The position numbers and the translations under genes were made by a program. A DNA stretch of 64,000 bases from Nakamurella aerolata (GTDB taxonomy: Bacteria > Actinomycetota > Actinomycetes > Mycobacteriales > Nakamurellaceae): the NCBI RefSeq assembly GCF_013002705.1, contig NZ_JABEND010000002.1, forward strand, positions 1-64,000. Reading direction: 5' to 3'. Positions 47,791-58,857 of this stretch are shown in pieces. The first letter of the stretch is position 1. Each line of letters starts with the position of its first letter. Below the pieces are notes generated by a model. That model made no database searches. It had not been told where the DNA came from and saw nothing but the letters and a program-made list of their open reading frames with translations.

Positions 47791-48734
47791 GCAGCCAAGA
47801 GACGCCGCCGCAACTGAGCAAGCCGCAACTGAGCAAGAAGGCCGAGTGGCAGGCCAACACGCCCGCCGAATTGCTCAGCATCGACCAGCTGAGCCTGTGG
47901 ATCCGTCCCCCGGCCGTCGACGATCGCCGTGGCCGCAAGACAGCGGAAAACCAGATCCTCGACGGGGTTTCGCTGTCGGTGGGCAGGGGCGAGACCGTCG
48001 GTCTGGTGGGCGAGTCCGGATCGGGCAAGTCGCTGACGGCGCTGTCGGTGCTCGGCTTGTTGCCGCCGGGGTCGCGGACCGCAGGCGCGATCTCGTTGGA
48101 GGGCACCCGGCTGCTTGGCGCGAAGAACCGGATGCTCAGAACCATCAGGGGCAACCGGGTCGGCATGGTGTTCCAGGATCCGCTGTCGTCGTTGAACCCG
48201 TTCTACTCCGTCGGTGACCAGATCGCCGAGGCCTACCGCATCCATCGCGGTGGATCGCGGCGGGCGGCGATGGCGGTGGCCGCCGACGCCATGGAGACCG
48301 TGCACATCCGCGACGCGCACCGGCGGGTGCACGACTACCCGCATCAGTTCTCCGGCGGCATGCGGCAGCGGATCATGATCGCGATGGCCATTGTCTGCCA
48401 ACCGGATTTGATCATCGCCGACGAGCCAACCACTGCGCTGGACGTGACCGTGCAGGCGCAGATTCTGCAGCTGCTGGCGGAGCTGCAGCAGCGCAGCAAT
48501 GCCGGAATCCTGTTGATCACCCACGATCTCGCGGTGGTGTCCCAGGTGGCCGACCGCCTGGTGGTGCTGCAGCGCGGCAGGGTGGTGGAACAGGGCAGCA
48601 CCGAAGCCATCTTCACCCAGCCGCAGGATCCGTACACCGCCATGCTGTTGGATTCCACCCCGCGGATGTCAGGGCCGATGCCGACACTGCCGACACCGGG
48701 CGAACAACGCCAGCAGAAGGCGGTGCAGCCATGA
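47787..48734 (+). CDS. Peptide ABC transporter ATP-binding protein (DppD-type)
   Basis: A 315-residue ATPase. Walker A is GESGSGKS (about residues 73-80), the Q-loop is [14 protein letters not shown], the signature [14 protein letters not shown], Walker [14 protein letters not shown] and the H-loop [10 protein letters not shown]. The C-terminal tail with DPYTAMLL matches peptide-transporter ATPases. It overlaps both neighbouring genes by four bases. Confidence 0.94.
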   Translation: MSSQETPPQLSKPQLSKKAEWQANTPAELLSIDQLSLWIRPPAVDDRRGRKTAENQILDGVSLSVGRGETVGLVGESGSGKSLTALSVLGLLPPGSRTAGAISLEGTRLLGAKNRMLRTIRGNRVGMVFQDPLSSLNPFYSVGDQIAEAYRIHRGGSRRAAMAVAADAMETVHIRDAHRRVHDYPHQFSGGMRQRIMIAMAIVCQPDLIIADEPTTALDVTVQAQILQLLAELQQRSNAGILLITHDLAVVSQVADRLVVLQRGRVVEQGSTEAIFTQPQDPYTAMLLDSTPRMSGPMPTLPTPGEQRQQKAVQP

Positions 48735-49567
48735 GCGGCAACGCCCCGGTGCTGGCCGGCAAGAACCTCACTCGCCGGTTCAGCCGCAGGGCCAGCTTCG
48801 GCCGCACCGAGACGTTCACCGCTGTGGACGACGTGTCGCTGGAGCTGCACAGTGGCGAAACCCTTGCGCTGGTGGGGGAGTCGGGCAGTGGCAAATCGAC
48901 CACCGCCCGGATGCTGGCCCAGCTGATCACCCCGAGCGACGGCACCGTCGAGCTCGGCGGTCGGCAGTACGCCGGACGCCGGCTCGGGGAGTTCCGTCGT
49001 CAGGTACAGGTGGTGTTCCAGGACCCGTTCTCGTCGCTGAACCCGCGGCACCGGGTCGAGCAGATCATCAGCGCGCCAATGCGTTACCTGGATCTGCCCA
49101 AACCGGCCGGCGGCTGGACGGCACGCGTCAAGGAGCTGATGGAGCGGGTCGGCCTGAATCCCGATCACTCGCAGCGCTTTCCGAGCCAGTTCTCCGGCGG
49201 GCAGGCACAGCGCATCGGCATCGCAAGGGCCATCGCCGTCGAGCCGTCGGTGGTGATCTGCGACGAAGCGGTGTCCGCCCTTGACGTCTCGGTGCAGGCC
49301 AGGGTGCTTGAGCTGCTGCGGGAACTGCAGCAACAGGATCACTACAGCTATCTGTTCATCACCCACGACCTTGCGGTGGTACGGGAAATAGCGCACCGCA
49401 TCGCGGTGATGAGCCAGGGCAAGATCGTCGAAACCGGCGACAGGCAACAGATCTTCACCAACCCGCAGCAGGAGTACACCCGGACGCTGCTCGCCGCGGT
49501 ACCCCAGATCAAGTACCAACGTGCGGCCGCCGCCGGGCAGGCCGCACCCGAAACCGGCAGGACCTGA
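48731..49567 (+). CDS. Peptide ABC transporter ATP-binding protein (DppF-type)
   Basis: A 278-residue second ATPase. Walker A is GESGSGKS, the Q-loop [14 protein letters not shown], the signature [14 protein letters not shown], Walker [13 protein letters not shown] and the H-loop FITHDLAVV. It pairs with the DppD-type subunit. The stop TGA shares its last base with the next ATG (TGATG), continuing the coupled operon. Confidence 0.94.
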   Translation: MSGNAPVLAGKNLTRRFSRRASFGRTETFTAVDDVSLELHSGETLALVGESGSGKSTTARMLAQLITPSDGTVELGGRQYAGRRLGEFRRQVQVVFQDPFSSLNPRHRVEQIISAPMRYLDLPKPAGGWTARVKELMERVGLNPDHSQRFPSQFSGGQAQRIGIARAIAVEPSVVICDEAVSALDVSVQARVLELLRELQQQDHYSYLFITHDLAVVREIAHRIAVMSQGKIVETGDRQQIFTNPQQEYTRTLLAAVPQIKYQRAAAAGQAAPETGRT

Positions 49568-51297
49568 TGGACCGAACTCCCGCAGCCGCAACCGCCGCGC
49601 CGGTGACGCCTGCCGCACAACGACTCTCGGAACTGATCGACAGCGAGTGGTCGATGCGCCGCCGGCTCGAGGGCTCGGGCTTTCTCGACGAGGACGGGCC
49701 TTCTGATCAGCGGTTCCAGCTGCCGGACACCAGCGCCGCAGCGCGAGCGGGTGCGCAACAGCAGTGGGCCGACATCCTCGCCGAGCTGGACACGCTCGAT
49801 CTCGCCACCCTCGGCCCGCGCGAACGTGTCGATCTTGAGGTGTTCCGCTTTCAGGTCGAGATCCAGTTGGCCAATGCCAAACACCGCAGCTACCAGTGGG
49901 CAGCCAACTCCGACACCGGTTTCTGGACCAACCTCACCGGCGGCGTTCCTGACCGGTTCTCCGCGCCGGACCAGGTCCCTGCCTACCTTGAGATGCTGCG
50001 CGGCGTCGCGGGTTACGTCGATGCCAGGGTCGACGATCTGCGCAGCGGACTGGCCCGCGGTTTCGCACCGAGCCGAGCCAGCATGGCGGGCCGGGACGCG
50101 ACGGCCCGCGCGGTGGCACAGGCCAGCGACCCGGCGGACACCCCGTTTGCCGTCCCGCTGCTGGCCGCCCAGCAGGCCGGCTGGATGGATCGGTCCACCG
50201 TCGACGAGGGGCTGAGAATCGTTGCAGAGCAGATCATTCCGGCCTTCGGACGGTTGAGCGAGTATCTGGCGTCTGAGTACCTGCCACAGCTCGGCGAGAG
50301 TCCGGCGGCGTCGGACCTTCCCAAGGGCAAGCAGTTCTACGCGGATCAGTTGCGCGAGTACACCACCACCGACCTCACCGGCGAGCAGATCCACCAGATC
50401 GGGCTGGACGAGGTCGCCGCGATCGAGGCCGAGATGACGGCCATCGCCGCCGAACTCGGCTACACCGGTGACGACGCAGTCGCCCAACTGCTGGAGTTCA
50501 TGCGCACCGATCCGCAGTTCTTCGCCACCACCGCGGAACAGTTGCTGCACCTGGCTGCCTGGGAATGCAAGAAGTTCGACGCCGTCGCGCAGCACTGGTT
50601 CGGCCGGTTGCCGCGGCGGCGGTTCGGCATCGAGGAGCCGCCACCCGAGCTGGCGCCGACCTACACCGCCGGCCGGGGCGGCCCGGGCCGCTACGTGGTG
50701 AACACCTACGATCTCGGCGCCCGGCCGCTGCACTCCATTCCGGCGCTCACCCTGCACGAAGCGGCGCCAGGGCACGCGTTCCAGATCCCGTTCGCGCAGG
50801 AACTCGAGCTGCCGGACTTTCGCCGACTCAGCTACCTGTCCGCCTACGGCGAGGGCTGGGCGCTGTACTGCGAGCGCCTCGGCGACGAGATGGGCATCTA
50901 CGAAACCCCCTACCAGCGCATGGGAATGCTCAGCTTCCAGATGTGGCGGGCGGTCCGGCTGGTGATCGATCCCGGCATTCACCTGCTCGGCTGGACCAGG
51001 GAACAGGCGATCGAGTACCTGCGCGGTCACACCGCGATGAGCCTGCACGACGTGACCACCGAGGTCGACCGCTACATCACCTGGCCGGGCCAGGCCGCGT
51101 CCTACTACCTCGGCATGTTGGAGATCCGGCGACTGCGCGCCGAAGCCGAGCAGGCACTCGGCGAGCGGTTCGACATCAGGGCCTTCCACGACTGCGTGCT
51201 CGCCACCGGATCGGTGCCGCTGACGGTCTTGCAGGAGCAGGTGCGGCAGTTCATCGCCGGCGGCGGTCGCTCACCGTTCGCCGACCGGCAACCCTGA
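49567..51297 (+). CDS. DUF885 family putative metallopeptidase
   Basis: A 576-residue cytosolic protein of the DUF885 family. The zinc-peptidase-like motif HEAAPGH is at residues 397-403, and [19 protein letters not shown] supplies a further glutamate. [19 protein letters not shown] and [27 protein letters not shown] follow. Family members are regarded as zinc carboxypeptidase-like enzymes, some acting on unusual peptides. The TGATG overlap with the peptide importer suggests it digests the imported peptides. Its last codons (RQP-stop) are the first unit of a 23-bp tandem repeat. Confidence 0.88.
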   Translation: MDRTPAAATAAPVTPAAQRLSELIDSEWSMRRRLEGSGFLDEDGPSDQRFQLPDTSAAARAGAQQQWADILAELDTLDLATLGPRERVDLEVFRFQVEIQLANAKHRSYQWAANSDTGFWTNLTGGVPDRFSAPDQVPAYLEMLRGVAGYVDARVDDLRSGLARGFAPSRASMAGRDATARAVAQASDPADTPFAVPLLAAQQAGWMDRSTVDEGLRIVAEQIIPAFGRLSEYLASEYLPQLGESPAASDLPKGKQFYADQLREYTTTDLTGEQIHQIGLDEVAAIEAEMTAIAAELGYTGDDAVAQLLEFMRTDPQFFATTAEQLLHLAAWECKKFDAVAQHWFGRLPRRRFGIEEPPPELAPTYTAGRGGPGRYVVNTYDLGARPLHSIPALTLHEAAPGHAFQIPFAQELELPDFRRLSYLSAYGEGWALYCERLGDEMGIYETPYQRMGMLSFQMWRAVRLVIDPGIHLLGWTREQAIEYLRGHTAMSLHDVTTEVDRYITWPGQAASYYLGMLEIRRLRAEAEQALGERFDIRAFHDCVLATGSVPLTVLQEQVRQFIAGGGRSPFADRQP

Positions 51298-51390
51298 CCC
51301 GAGCCGATCGGCAACCCTGACCCGAGCCGATCGGCAACCCTGACCCCAGCCGACCCGCAACCCTGACCCGAGCCGACCCGCGCCGCCGGA
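51286..51390 (+). repeat. 23-bp tandem repeats copying a gene end
   Basis: Units start at 51286, 51309, 51332 and 51355, each 23 bases and each containing cggcaaccctga or a one-base variant. The first unit contains the last three codons and TGA stop of the DUF885 gene, so every unit repeats that gene end. The array stops about ten bases before the SRP RNA. Confidence 0.85.
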
Positions 51391-51399
51391 GACACAAGC

Positions 51400-51483
51400 G
51401 GACCCCCGCACCCGTCAGAGCTCCCGGACCCTTGCTGCCTTCCGGCCCTGGGGGAGTTAAGGAGATGGACGCCGCGGGGGTCC
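51400..51483 (-). ncRNA. ffs: Signal recognition particle RNA (bacterial small type)
   Basis: The minus strand contains the conserved SRP core GGCCGGAAGGCAGCAAGGGT with its GGAA tetraloop and the asymmetric internal loops that bind Ffh. It is flanked by complementary ends GGACCCCCGC (51400-51409) and GCGGGGGTCC (51474-51483), which give a closed hairpin of about 84-97 nt, normal for the 4.5S type. dnaX lies to the right, a common actinobacterial neighbour. From 51484 to 51758 I see no gene, only the RNA's probable promoter and the leader of the next gene. Confidence 0.88.
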
Positions 51484-51758
51484 TCGAACCAGCATACCGG
51501 CGCCCGGTGCCGCCCCGAGCCGCAGCCACGTCCCCGGCCGGCCGCCGCGGGCCAGGGGGTGCCGTCCGCCGAACGTCGCGTTCGGGACAAACAGCGAGCG
51601 GGCGGTTGCCTGCCGCACGTTTGGTGACTACGGTCACTGAATCGATCAATGTTTGACGAGACGGCGACGCCCGCGCGGGGGCAGGTATCGCCGTCAGCCC
51701 CACCGTCAGTCATTCGCACCGCAGTCATTCGCACTGTCGCACTCGAGACCGGAGAATC

Positions 51759-54700
51759 ATGCGCAGCAACCCGCGCCGTCGTCGTCGCACCCGCCCGGCC
51801 CTGCTGACTCTGGCGACCGCCACTGCCATGGTGGTGGCGCTCCCCGGCGCCGCCACCGCAGCGGCCGGCCCGGCCGCCCCCGCCACCCCCGCCGCCAGGG
51901 CCGCGGCGCCGGCGCCGGGTCCGTCGGCAGCGGCCCCGGGCAGCGTGACGATCGCCGGCTCACTGCAGTCCGAGTTGGGCTGCGGCCAGGACTGGCAGCC
52001 GGGCTGCACCGCCACCGATCTGACCAAGGCCGCGGACGGTAGCTACACCGCCGACTGGAAGCTCCCGGCCGGGAAGTACGAATTCAAGGTCGCGATCAAT
52101 CATTCCTGGGACACCAACTACGGAGCCGGTGGCGTCGAGGGCGGCGACAACATCCCGCTGGTGCTGGCCGGTGCGGCGCGGCTGACCTTCCGGTACGACC
52201 CGGAAACCCACCTGGTCAGCATGACCCCCACCAGCCTGCCGTCCGATCAGGTCACCGCGCAGGACCGCGCCATCGCCGGCACCTCGCTGCGCCGCAACTC
52301 GAGCGACCGCTTCTACTTCGCGATGACCGACCGGTTCGCCAACGGCAACCCGGCCAACGACACCGGTGGCTACCCGGTGCCACCGGGAAGTACGCCGACG
52401 CAGGCCAGGCAGATCACCGGGCTCGACCCGACCAATTCCGGCTTCTACCACGGTGGCGATCTGCAGGGCGTCATGGACAAGCTGGACTACATCAAAGGCC
52501 TTGGCAGCACGGCAATCTGGCTCACCCCCACCTTCAAGAACCGGCCGGTGCAGGGCAGCGGCAACGAACTCTCGGCCGGCTACCACGGATACTGGATCAC
52601 CGACTTCACCCAGATCGACCCGCACCTGGGCGGCAACGCCGACATGAAGCGGCTGATCGACGCGGCCCACGCCAAGGGGATGAAGGTCTACTTCGACATC
52701 ATCACCAACCACACCGCCGACGTCATCGACTATCAGCAGGGCCCCGAGCGCAACTACGCCTACATCGACAAGAAGACCTCGCCCTACCGGGACGCGGCCG
52801 GCAAACCCTTCGACGATCGCGACTATGCCGCCGGCAACACCTTCCCCGCGCTGAACCTGCAGTCGTTCCCGTACACCCCGACGTTCCGCGAACCCGACGA
52901 CGACAAGGTCAAAGTTCCTGCCTGGCTGAATGATCCGCTGCGTTACCACAACCGCGGCAACGCCGCCTTCGACGGTAGCGAGGGCGACCAGTACGGCGAC
53001 TTCTCCGGCCTCGACGACCTGTTCACCGAACAGCCCGAGGTGCGTGACGGCATGATCGACATCTACTCGTACTGGGCCAAGTTCGGCGTCGACGGCTTCC
53101 GCATCGACACCGTGAAGCACGTCAACACCGAGTTCTGGCAGAAGTTCATCCCGGCCGTCAACAAGGCCGCAGCCGACGCCGGCAAGCCCGACTTCTTCCA
53201 GTTCGGCGAGGTCTACGAATCGGACCCGCGCAAGATGGCCTACTACACCACAACGGCCAAACTGCCGGCCACGCTCGACTTCGGATTCCAGTCGAGGGCA
53301 ACCGGTTTCGGCCTGAGCCAGCCCACCAGCTCGCTGGCCGAGCTGTACGCCGCCGACGACTACTACACCGACACCGACTCGAACGCCTACGCGCTGCCCA
53401 CCTTCCTCGGCAATCACGACATGGGGCGCATTGGCTACTTCCTGAACTCCGGCGGCAAGTTCTCCGACGCCGAACTGCTGCAACGCGATCAGCTGGTGCA
53501 GCAGCTGATGTTCCTCACCCGCGGCCAGCCGATCACCTATTACGGCGACGAGCAGGGCTTCACCGGCGACGGCGGCGACAAGGCCGCGCGTCAGGACATG
53601 TTCGCCAGCAAGGTCGCCGGGTACAACGACGACAAGCTGATCGGCTCAACCGGCAGCACCGCCACCGACAACTTCAACACCAAAGCGCCGCTGTACCAAG
53701 AGATCTCCGAGCTGTCGGCGCTGCGCCAGCAGCACCCGGCGCTCGCCGGCGGCGCCCAGATCCCGCGTTATTCGTCCGGCAGCGCTGGTGTCTTCGCGGT
53801 CAGTCGGATCGACGCCGGCGAGCAGCGCGAGTACGCGGTGGCCGCCAACAACGCCGACACCGCCAAGCAGGTCAGCTTCGCCGTCTACAACCCGAACACC
53901 AACTACCGGGCCATTTTCGGCGGCGACGGCGCCGCCGACACCGTCCGCAGCGGTCGCGGTGGCCAGTTCACCGTTACGGTGCCGCCGCTGAGCACCGTTG
54001 TCTACCGGGCCGACCAGAAACTGGCCAGGAGCAAGGCGGCGCCGCAACCGGTGTTCACCTCGGCACCAGGCGCCGTTGTCGGCGACCGCAGCCCCGTCGG
54101 CGTGGCGGTGCCGGCCGGCGGGTTCAACCAGGTGAGCTTCGCCTGGCGGCCGGCAGGCACCACCGGGTGGCGGCCGCTCGGCGTCGACGACAACCCGCCG
54201 TACCGGGTGATGCCCGACCTGTCCGGTGTCGCCGACGGCACCGTCGTCGAGTACCGGGCGGTGCTGCGCGACCACTCCGGCAACCTGGCGGCGGCGTCCA
54301 GCAGCGGCGTCGTCGGCACCCCACCGGCACCGCCGGCCAGTGGCGGCGAGGCGGTCAACGACCCACCGGCCACCCAACCCACCTCGGTCACCGTCGCCGG
54401 CGACCTGAACTCCGAGATGGGCTGCAGCGCCGACTGGCAACCTGACTGCGCCGCAGCGCATCTGCAGCTGGACGCCGCTTCCGGCATTTGGAAGGGCACC
54501 TTCACCCTGCCCGCCGGGAGCACCTTCCAGTACAAGGTGGCGATCGACGACTCGTGGACGGTCAACTACGGCGCCGGCGGCGCAGCCAACGGCGCCAACA
54601 TCTCGCTCACCGTCCCGGCCAGCGGCCGCGTCACGTTCTACTACCACCCCGGCAGCCATGTGGTCACCTCGGACGCCCAGGGACCGATCGTCACCGCGCC

Positions 54701-57644
54701 GGGCTCGGCGCAGAGCGAGCTGGGGTGCGCCGCCGATTGGTCACCGGACTGCCTGCGGCCCTGGCTCACCGATCCTGACGGCGACGGCGTCTACACCTTC
54801 TCCACCTCGAAGATTCCGCCGGGCAGCTACGAAACCAAGGTGGCAGAAGGTCTTTCCTGGGACGTCAACTACGGCGCCGGTGGCGAGCCGGGTGGTGCGA
54901 ACATCGGCTACACGGTGTCAGCCGGGTCGATCGTCACCTTCTCGTACGTCGCCAGCACCCACGTGCTGACGGTGTCCGCGAGCGCTTCAACGGCAGCCGA
55001 CCTGAGCAAGGCCAAGGGGCAGTGGATCTCTCCCGAGCTGCTGGGCTGGAAGGTCGGCGACGCGGCCAACCCGCCGCAGACGCTGCAGTACCGGTTGTAC
55101 TACGCGGCCGACGGCGGCATGGGTATCGACCGCACCGGACTCACTCAGGGACAGTGGATCCCGCTCACTCGGGACCCGGCCGGGTTGCCGGCCGGCGTGC
55201 TTGCCGCCCACCCGAATCTGGCTGGTTACCAGGCGCTCCGGCTGCCGGATTACGTCACCAGGGACAAGGAGCTGCTGCGCCGGATCAGCTCGGGCCAGGT
55301 CGCGGTCGCCGCGTTCGCCGGCGACGGCACCCTGCTGGACGCGTCCGGCGTGCAGCTGCCGCTACTGCTGGATGCGTTGTACGGCAAGGCGTCTGACGCG
55401 ACACTCGGTCCGGTCTGGCAGGGCCGGGTGCCGCGGCTTTCGGTATGGGCGCCGACCGCGAGGTCGGTCGCGCTACTGGTGACCCCGGTCGGTGGCGAGC
55501 AGCAGTCGGTACCGATGCGGCGTGGCACCGACGGGGTGTGGTTCACCGTCGGGAAGCCGCAGTGGAAGAACGCGCACTATCGGTTCGCCGCTACCGTGTA
55601 CGTCCCCAGCCTTGACAAGGTGGTGACCAACACCGTGACCGACCCCTACTCGGTGGCGCTCACCACCAACTCAACGGCATCGGTGCTGGCCGACCTGAAC
55701 GATCCGGCGCTGACGCCGAGCGGCTGGGCGGGGCAGCGCAAACCGGCGTTGCCGCAGCCGTCGGACACCAGCATCTACGAACTCTCGATCCGCGACTTCT
55801 CGGCCACCGACCCGAGCGTTCCCGCCGACCAACGCGGCACCTATCGGGCCTTCACCAACCCCAACACCAACGGGATGAAGCACCTGCGGGCACTCGCACA
55901 GGCCGGAATGAACACCCTGCACCTGTTGCCGGCCTTCGACTTTGCCACCGTCAACGAGAACAAGCAGTCCTGGCGGAACCCGCCGTGTGACCTGCCGGCG
56001 TTGTCCGCTGCCGATCCGGCCGGCGAACAGCAGCAACGCTGCGTCGGGTCGGTGGTCGAGTCCGACGCCTTCAACTGGGGGTACGACCCGCTGCACTACA
56101 CCGCGCCGGAGGGCTCGTACGCGACCAATCCGGAAGGGCCGTCCCGCACCCTTGAGTTCCGCCAGATGGTGCAGGGCGTCAACAACGCCGGGCTCCGGGT
56201 GGTGATGGATGTGGTGTACAACCACACCAGCGCCTCGGGTCAGGACGACAAGTCGGTCCTTGACAAGCTGGTTCCCGGCTACTATCACCGGCTTTCGGCC
56301 GACGGCGCCTTGGAAACCTCGACTTGTTGTGCCAACACCGCAACCGAGCACATGATGATGAACAAGCTCACCGTCGACTCGGTGGTGACCTGGGCCAAGC
56401 AGTACAAGGTCGACGGATTCCGGTTCGACCTGATGGGGCACATGCCCAAGCAGACGCTGCTGGACGTCCGCGCCGCCCTCGACCGGCTGACCCCGGCCAG
56501 GGACGGGGTGGACGGCAAGAAGGTCTATCTGTACGGCGAGGGCTGGAACTTCGGTGAGGTCGCCGACAACGCCAGGTTCGAGCAGGCCACCCAGCTCAAC
56601 ATGGGCGGCACCGGGATCGGCACCTTCAACGACCGGCTCCGCGACAGCGTCCGCGGCGGTTCGCCGTTCGACGACAACCCTGGCAAGCAGGGCTTCGGCA
56701 CCGGGTTGCTCACCGACCCGAACAACAGCGGCGCCAACGGAACGCCGGCGCAGCAGCGTGCCGCTTTGCTGGCCGACACCGACCGCATCAAGGTCGCACT
56801 GACCGGCAACCTGGCCGACTACCAGCTGGTCAACGCCGCAGGGAAGCTGGTGCAAGGCAAAGACATCGACTACAACGGCGCTCCGACCGGGTATGCCCAG
56901 CAGCCGTCCGACACCATCAACTATGTCGACGCGCACGACAACGACACGCTGTACGACGCGCTCGCCTACAAGCTGCCGGTGGACACACCGATGGCCGATC
57001 GGGCGCGCATGAACACGGTGTCGCTGGCGACCGCGACGCTGAGCCAGGCGCCGTCGTTCTGGCATGCCGGCACCGACCTGTTGCGGTCGAAGTCGTTCGA
57101 CGGCAACAGCTACAACTCCGGGGACTGGTTCAACCGGGTCGACTGGACCGGGCAGCAGAACACCTTCGGCTCCGGGTTGCCGCTGGCCGCGGACAACTCG
57201 GCCAAGTGGGACTACCAGCGGCCGTTGCTGGCCAACCCGGCGCTGAAGCCGGACGCCGCAGCGATGGCGTCGGCCACCGCACAGGCCCAGGAATTGTTGA
57301 AGCTGCGGTTCTCCTCGCCGCTGTTCCGTCTCGGCACCGCTGCGCAGATCCAGCAGAAGCTGAGCTTCTTGACGGCGGGGCCGAACACCCCGTCCGGGGT
57401 GATCGCCATGCAGCTGGACGATCGCGTCGGAGCGCCGGTGGATCAGCGCACCGCGCGCATTGTGGTGGTGTTCAACGCATCCCCGCAACAGCAGACCGTG
57501 CCGGTGCCGCAGGCCGGCGGGTTGCGGCTCAGCCCGGTGCAGGCCGGGGGCAGTGACCCGGTGGTCAAGCGGTCGAGCGTCTCGGCCAGCGGGGTGACGG
57601 TGCCGCCGCGCACGGTCGCGGTGTTCGTCCAGCCGCGCAGCTGA
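51759..57644 (+). CDS. Secreted amylopullulanase (GH13 alpha-amylase plus pullulanase-type debranching enzyme)
   Basis: A 1961-residue exported enzyme. A signal peptide (about 1-35) is followed by an X25-type starch-binding module (about 60-145; SELGCGQDWQPGC). The first GH13 barrel (about 185-680) has IITNHTADVID, GFRIDTVKHV (445), FGEVYE and NHDMGR, then a beta domain. Two more X25 modules (about 876 and 977) precede a CBM48-like region. The second GH13 barrel (about 1339-1830) is pullulanase-type: YELSIRDFS, VMDVVYNHTS, GFRFDLMGHMPK, YGEGWNFGEV and VDAHDNDTLYD. A DUF3372-like C-terminus ends the protein. Together the two sites cut alpha-1,4 and alpha-1,6 bonds of starch, glycogen or pullulan outside the cell. 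Confidence 0.93.
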   Translation: MRSNPRRRRRTRPALLTLATATAMVVALPGAATAAAGPAAPATPAARAAAPAPGPSAAAPGSVTIAGSLQSELGCGQDWQPGCTATDLTKAADGSYTADWKLPAGKYEFKVAINHSWDTNYGAGGVEGGDNIPLVLAGAARLTFRYDPETHLVSMTPTSLPSDQVTAQDRAIAGTSLRRNSSDRFYFAMTDRFANGNPANDTGGYPVPPGSTPTQARQITGLDPTNSGFYHGGDLQGVMDKLDYIKGLGSTAIWLTPTFKNRPVQGSGNELSAGYHGYWITDFTQIDPHLGGNADMKRLIDAAHAKGMKVYFDIITNHTADVIDYQQGPERNYAYIDKKTSPYRDAAGKPFDDRDYAAGNTFPALNLQSFPYTPTFREPDDDKVKVPAWLNDPLRYHNRGNAAFDGSEGDQYGDFSGLDDLFTEQPEVRDGMIDIYSYWAKFGVDGFRIDTVKHVNTEFWQKFIPAVNKAAADAGKPDFFQFGEVYESDPRKMAYYTTTAKLPATLDFGFQSRATGFGLSQPTSSLAELYAADDYYTDTDSNAYALPTFLGNHDMGRIGYFLNSGGKFSDAELLQRDQLVQQLMFLTRGQPITYYGDEQGFTGDGGDKAARQDMFASKVAGYNDDKLIGSTGSTATDNFNTKAPLYQEISELSALRQQHPALAGGAQIPRYSSGSAGVFAVSRIDAGEQREYAVAANNADTAKQVSFAVYNPNTNYRAIFGGDGAADTVRSGRGGQFTVTVPPLSTVVYRADQKLARSKAAPQPVFTSAPGAVVGDRSPVGVAVPAGGFNQVSFAWRPAGTTGWRPLGVDDNPPYRVMPDLSGVADGTVVEYRAVLRDHSGNLAAASSSGVVGTPPAPPASGGEAVNDPPATQPTSVTVAGDLNSEMGCSADWQPDCAAAHLQLDAASGIWKGTFTLPAGSTFQYKVAIDDSWTVNYGAGGAANGANISLTVPASGRVTFYYHPGSHVVTSDAQGPIVTAPGSAQSELGCAADWSPDCLRPWLTDPDGDGVYTFSTSKIPPGSYETKVAEGLSWDVNYGAGGEPGGANIGYTVSAGSIVTFSYVASTHVLTVSASASTAADLSKAKGQWISPELLGWKVGDAANPPQTLQYRLYYAADGGMGIDRTGLTQGQWIPLTRDPAGLPAGVLAAHPNLAGYQALRLPDYVTRDKELLRRISSGQVAVAAFAGDGTLLDASGVQLPLLLDALYGKASDATLGPVWQGRVPRLSVWAPTARSVALLVTPVGGEQQSVPMRRGTDGVWFTVGKPQWKNAHYRFAATVYVPSLDKVVTNTVTDPYSVALTTNSTASVLADLNDPALTPSGWAGQRKPALPQPSDTSIYELSIRDFSATDPSVPADQRGTYRAFTNPNTNGMKHLRALAQAGMNTLHLLPAFDFATVNENKQSWRNPPCDLPALSAADPAGEQQQRCVGSVVESDAFNWGYDPLHYTAPEGSYATNPEGPSRTLEFRQMVQGVNNAGLRVVMDVVYNHTSASGQDDKSVLDKLVPGYYHRLSADGALETSTCCANTATEHMMMNKLTVDSVVTWAKQYKVDGFRFDLMGHMPKQTLLDVRAALDRLTPARDGVDGKKVYLYGEGWNFGEVADNARFEQATQLNMGGTGIGTFNDRLRDSVRGGSPFDDNPGKQGFGTGLLTDPNNSGANGTPAQQRAALLADTDRIKVALTGNLADYQLVNAAGKLVQGKDIDYNGAPTGYAQQPSDTINYVDAHDNDTLYDALAYKLPVDTPMADRARMNTVSLATATLSQAPSFWHAGTDLLRSKSFDGNSYNSGDWFNRVDWTGQQNTFGSGLPLAADNSAKWDYQRPLLANPALKPDAAAMASATAQAQELLKLRFSSPLFRLGTAAQIQQKLSFLTAGPNTPSGVIAMQLDDRVGAPVDQRTARIVVVFNASPQQQTVPVPQAGGLRLSPVQAGGSDPVVKRSSVSASGVTVPPRTVAVFVQPRS

Positions 57645-57659
57645 GCCGCCCCGGACCAC

Positions 57660-57697
57660 AACGACACCCGGCCGCCATGTGGCGGTCGGGTGTCGTT
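57660..57697 (+). terminator. Strong hairpin terminator after the amylopullulanase
   Basis: A 17-base stem, AACGACACCCGGCCGCC (57660-57676) with GGCGGTCGGGTGTCGTT (57681-57697), has one G-U pair and a four-base loop, 15 bases after the stop. There is a short T pair rather than a long U-run, typical of actinobacteria. Confidence 0.85.
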
Positions 57698-57779
57698 CAT
57701 GTAGCCCTCCTACTGTCACTCTGCCGACTGGGCCCGCCACCCAAGGGACCGTGATATCCCTTGACCCGTAGGAGATCTG

Positions 57780-58789
57780 ATGACTTCTCGCCGTGCGCTA
57801 CTCACCTCTTCCGCGGTCGGCGCCGCGGCCTGGGCGGCCGGTGCCGCGCTGCCCGCCGCTGCCGCCGAGAACCGTGGTCGAGGCACCAGCTTCAACGTGA
57901 TCAGCGACATTCAGGGCGACCTGAAGGACTTTGCGGTGGCGTTGAAAGACATGGCCACCATCAACCCGGCCAGTGCCGGGTTGGCGATTGCCGGCGACAT
58001 CACCCCGCGCGGGTACGACTTCGAGTACGCCCAGGTGCAGGCCGCGGTGGATGCCGGGCCGGTCCCCAAGACCTCGCATGGTCGATCGGCAACCACGAGT
58101 TCTACGTACCGAAGTGGAAGACTCCCGACCAGTTGGCGCAGGAGACCTGGCCGAACGGCACCACCGAAGAGTCGCTGTTCCGCAGCTTCTACAACTTTGC
58201 CGGCCGCAACACCATCTACGCCGAGCACTCCTTCGGCGGTATCCCGGTGCTGTCCATCGGTACCGAGAAGTACATGCACTACCACGATGCGAAGCTGTGG
58301 GACGAGGTGTGGATGAGCGAGGCACAGTTCGCCTGGCTGGAGGACCGGCTGGCGTACTGGGCGCGGCGCCGCCGTCCGGTGATGGTGATCAGCCACCACC
58401 CGCTGCCGAACACGGTGTCCGGCACCAGGAACAAGCTGTATCTCAACGACTATCTGCAGGCCGACCGGCTGCTCGGACTGCTCGGCCGGTACCGCGATGT
58501 TTTCCTGTTCACCGGACACACCCACTGGGACCTTGAGCTCTCCGACTGGTATGTGCAGCGGGTGGTGCCGGGTACCGCCAACCTGTACGGCTTCCACGTC
58601 ATCAACACCGGCGCCATCGAGGTGGGCTGGCGCGACAACGGAACCGGGGGCGAGGTGTCCGTCGGCGGAACCTTCAACCAGGGGCTGCAGGTGGAGGTCG
58701 ACCTGCGCTGGGTGACCATCAAGGCCCGCGATTTCGCCAAGGGGCAGTGGATCCGTCAGGTGCGCATCCCGCTGTCCATCACCCAGTAG
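57780..58789 (+). pseudogene. Secreted metallophosphoesterase gene with a frameshift
   Basis: The first frame, from the ATG at 57780, encodes a Tat-like signal (MTSRRALLTSSAVGAAAWAA) and NVISDIQGDLKDF plus AGDITPRGYDFEYAQ. Near 58072-58074 the similarity moves to the -1 frame, giving LAWSIGNHEFYVPKW, SHHPLPN and FTGHTHWDLELSDW to the stop at 58789. One missing C in ACCTCG would restore a single reading frame of about 337 codons. All metal motifs survive across the two halves, with DIQGD where DIHGD is usual. It is either a young pseudogene or a sequencing slip. Confidence 0.82.
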
Positions 58790-58857
58790 CGCCGGCGGCG
58801 AACTCGGTTCAGCCGGTGGCCGTGGTGGCTGTCGGATCGGGCACGTACCCTCGCCGT

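Noticed and set aside
51286-51390. Regular repeats considered as a CRISPR array.
   Set aside because: The units are contiguous with no spacers and no cas genes nearby. They are a minisatellite.
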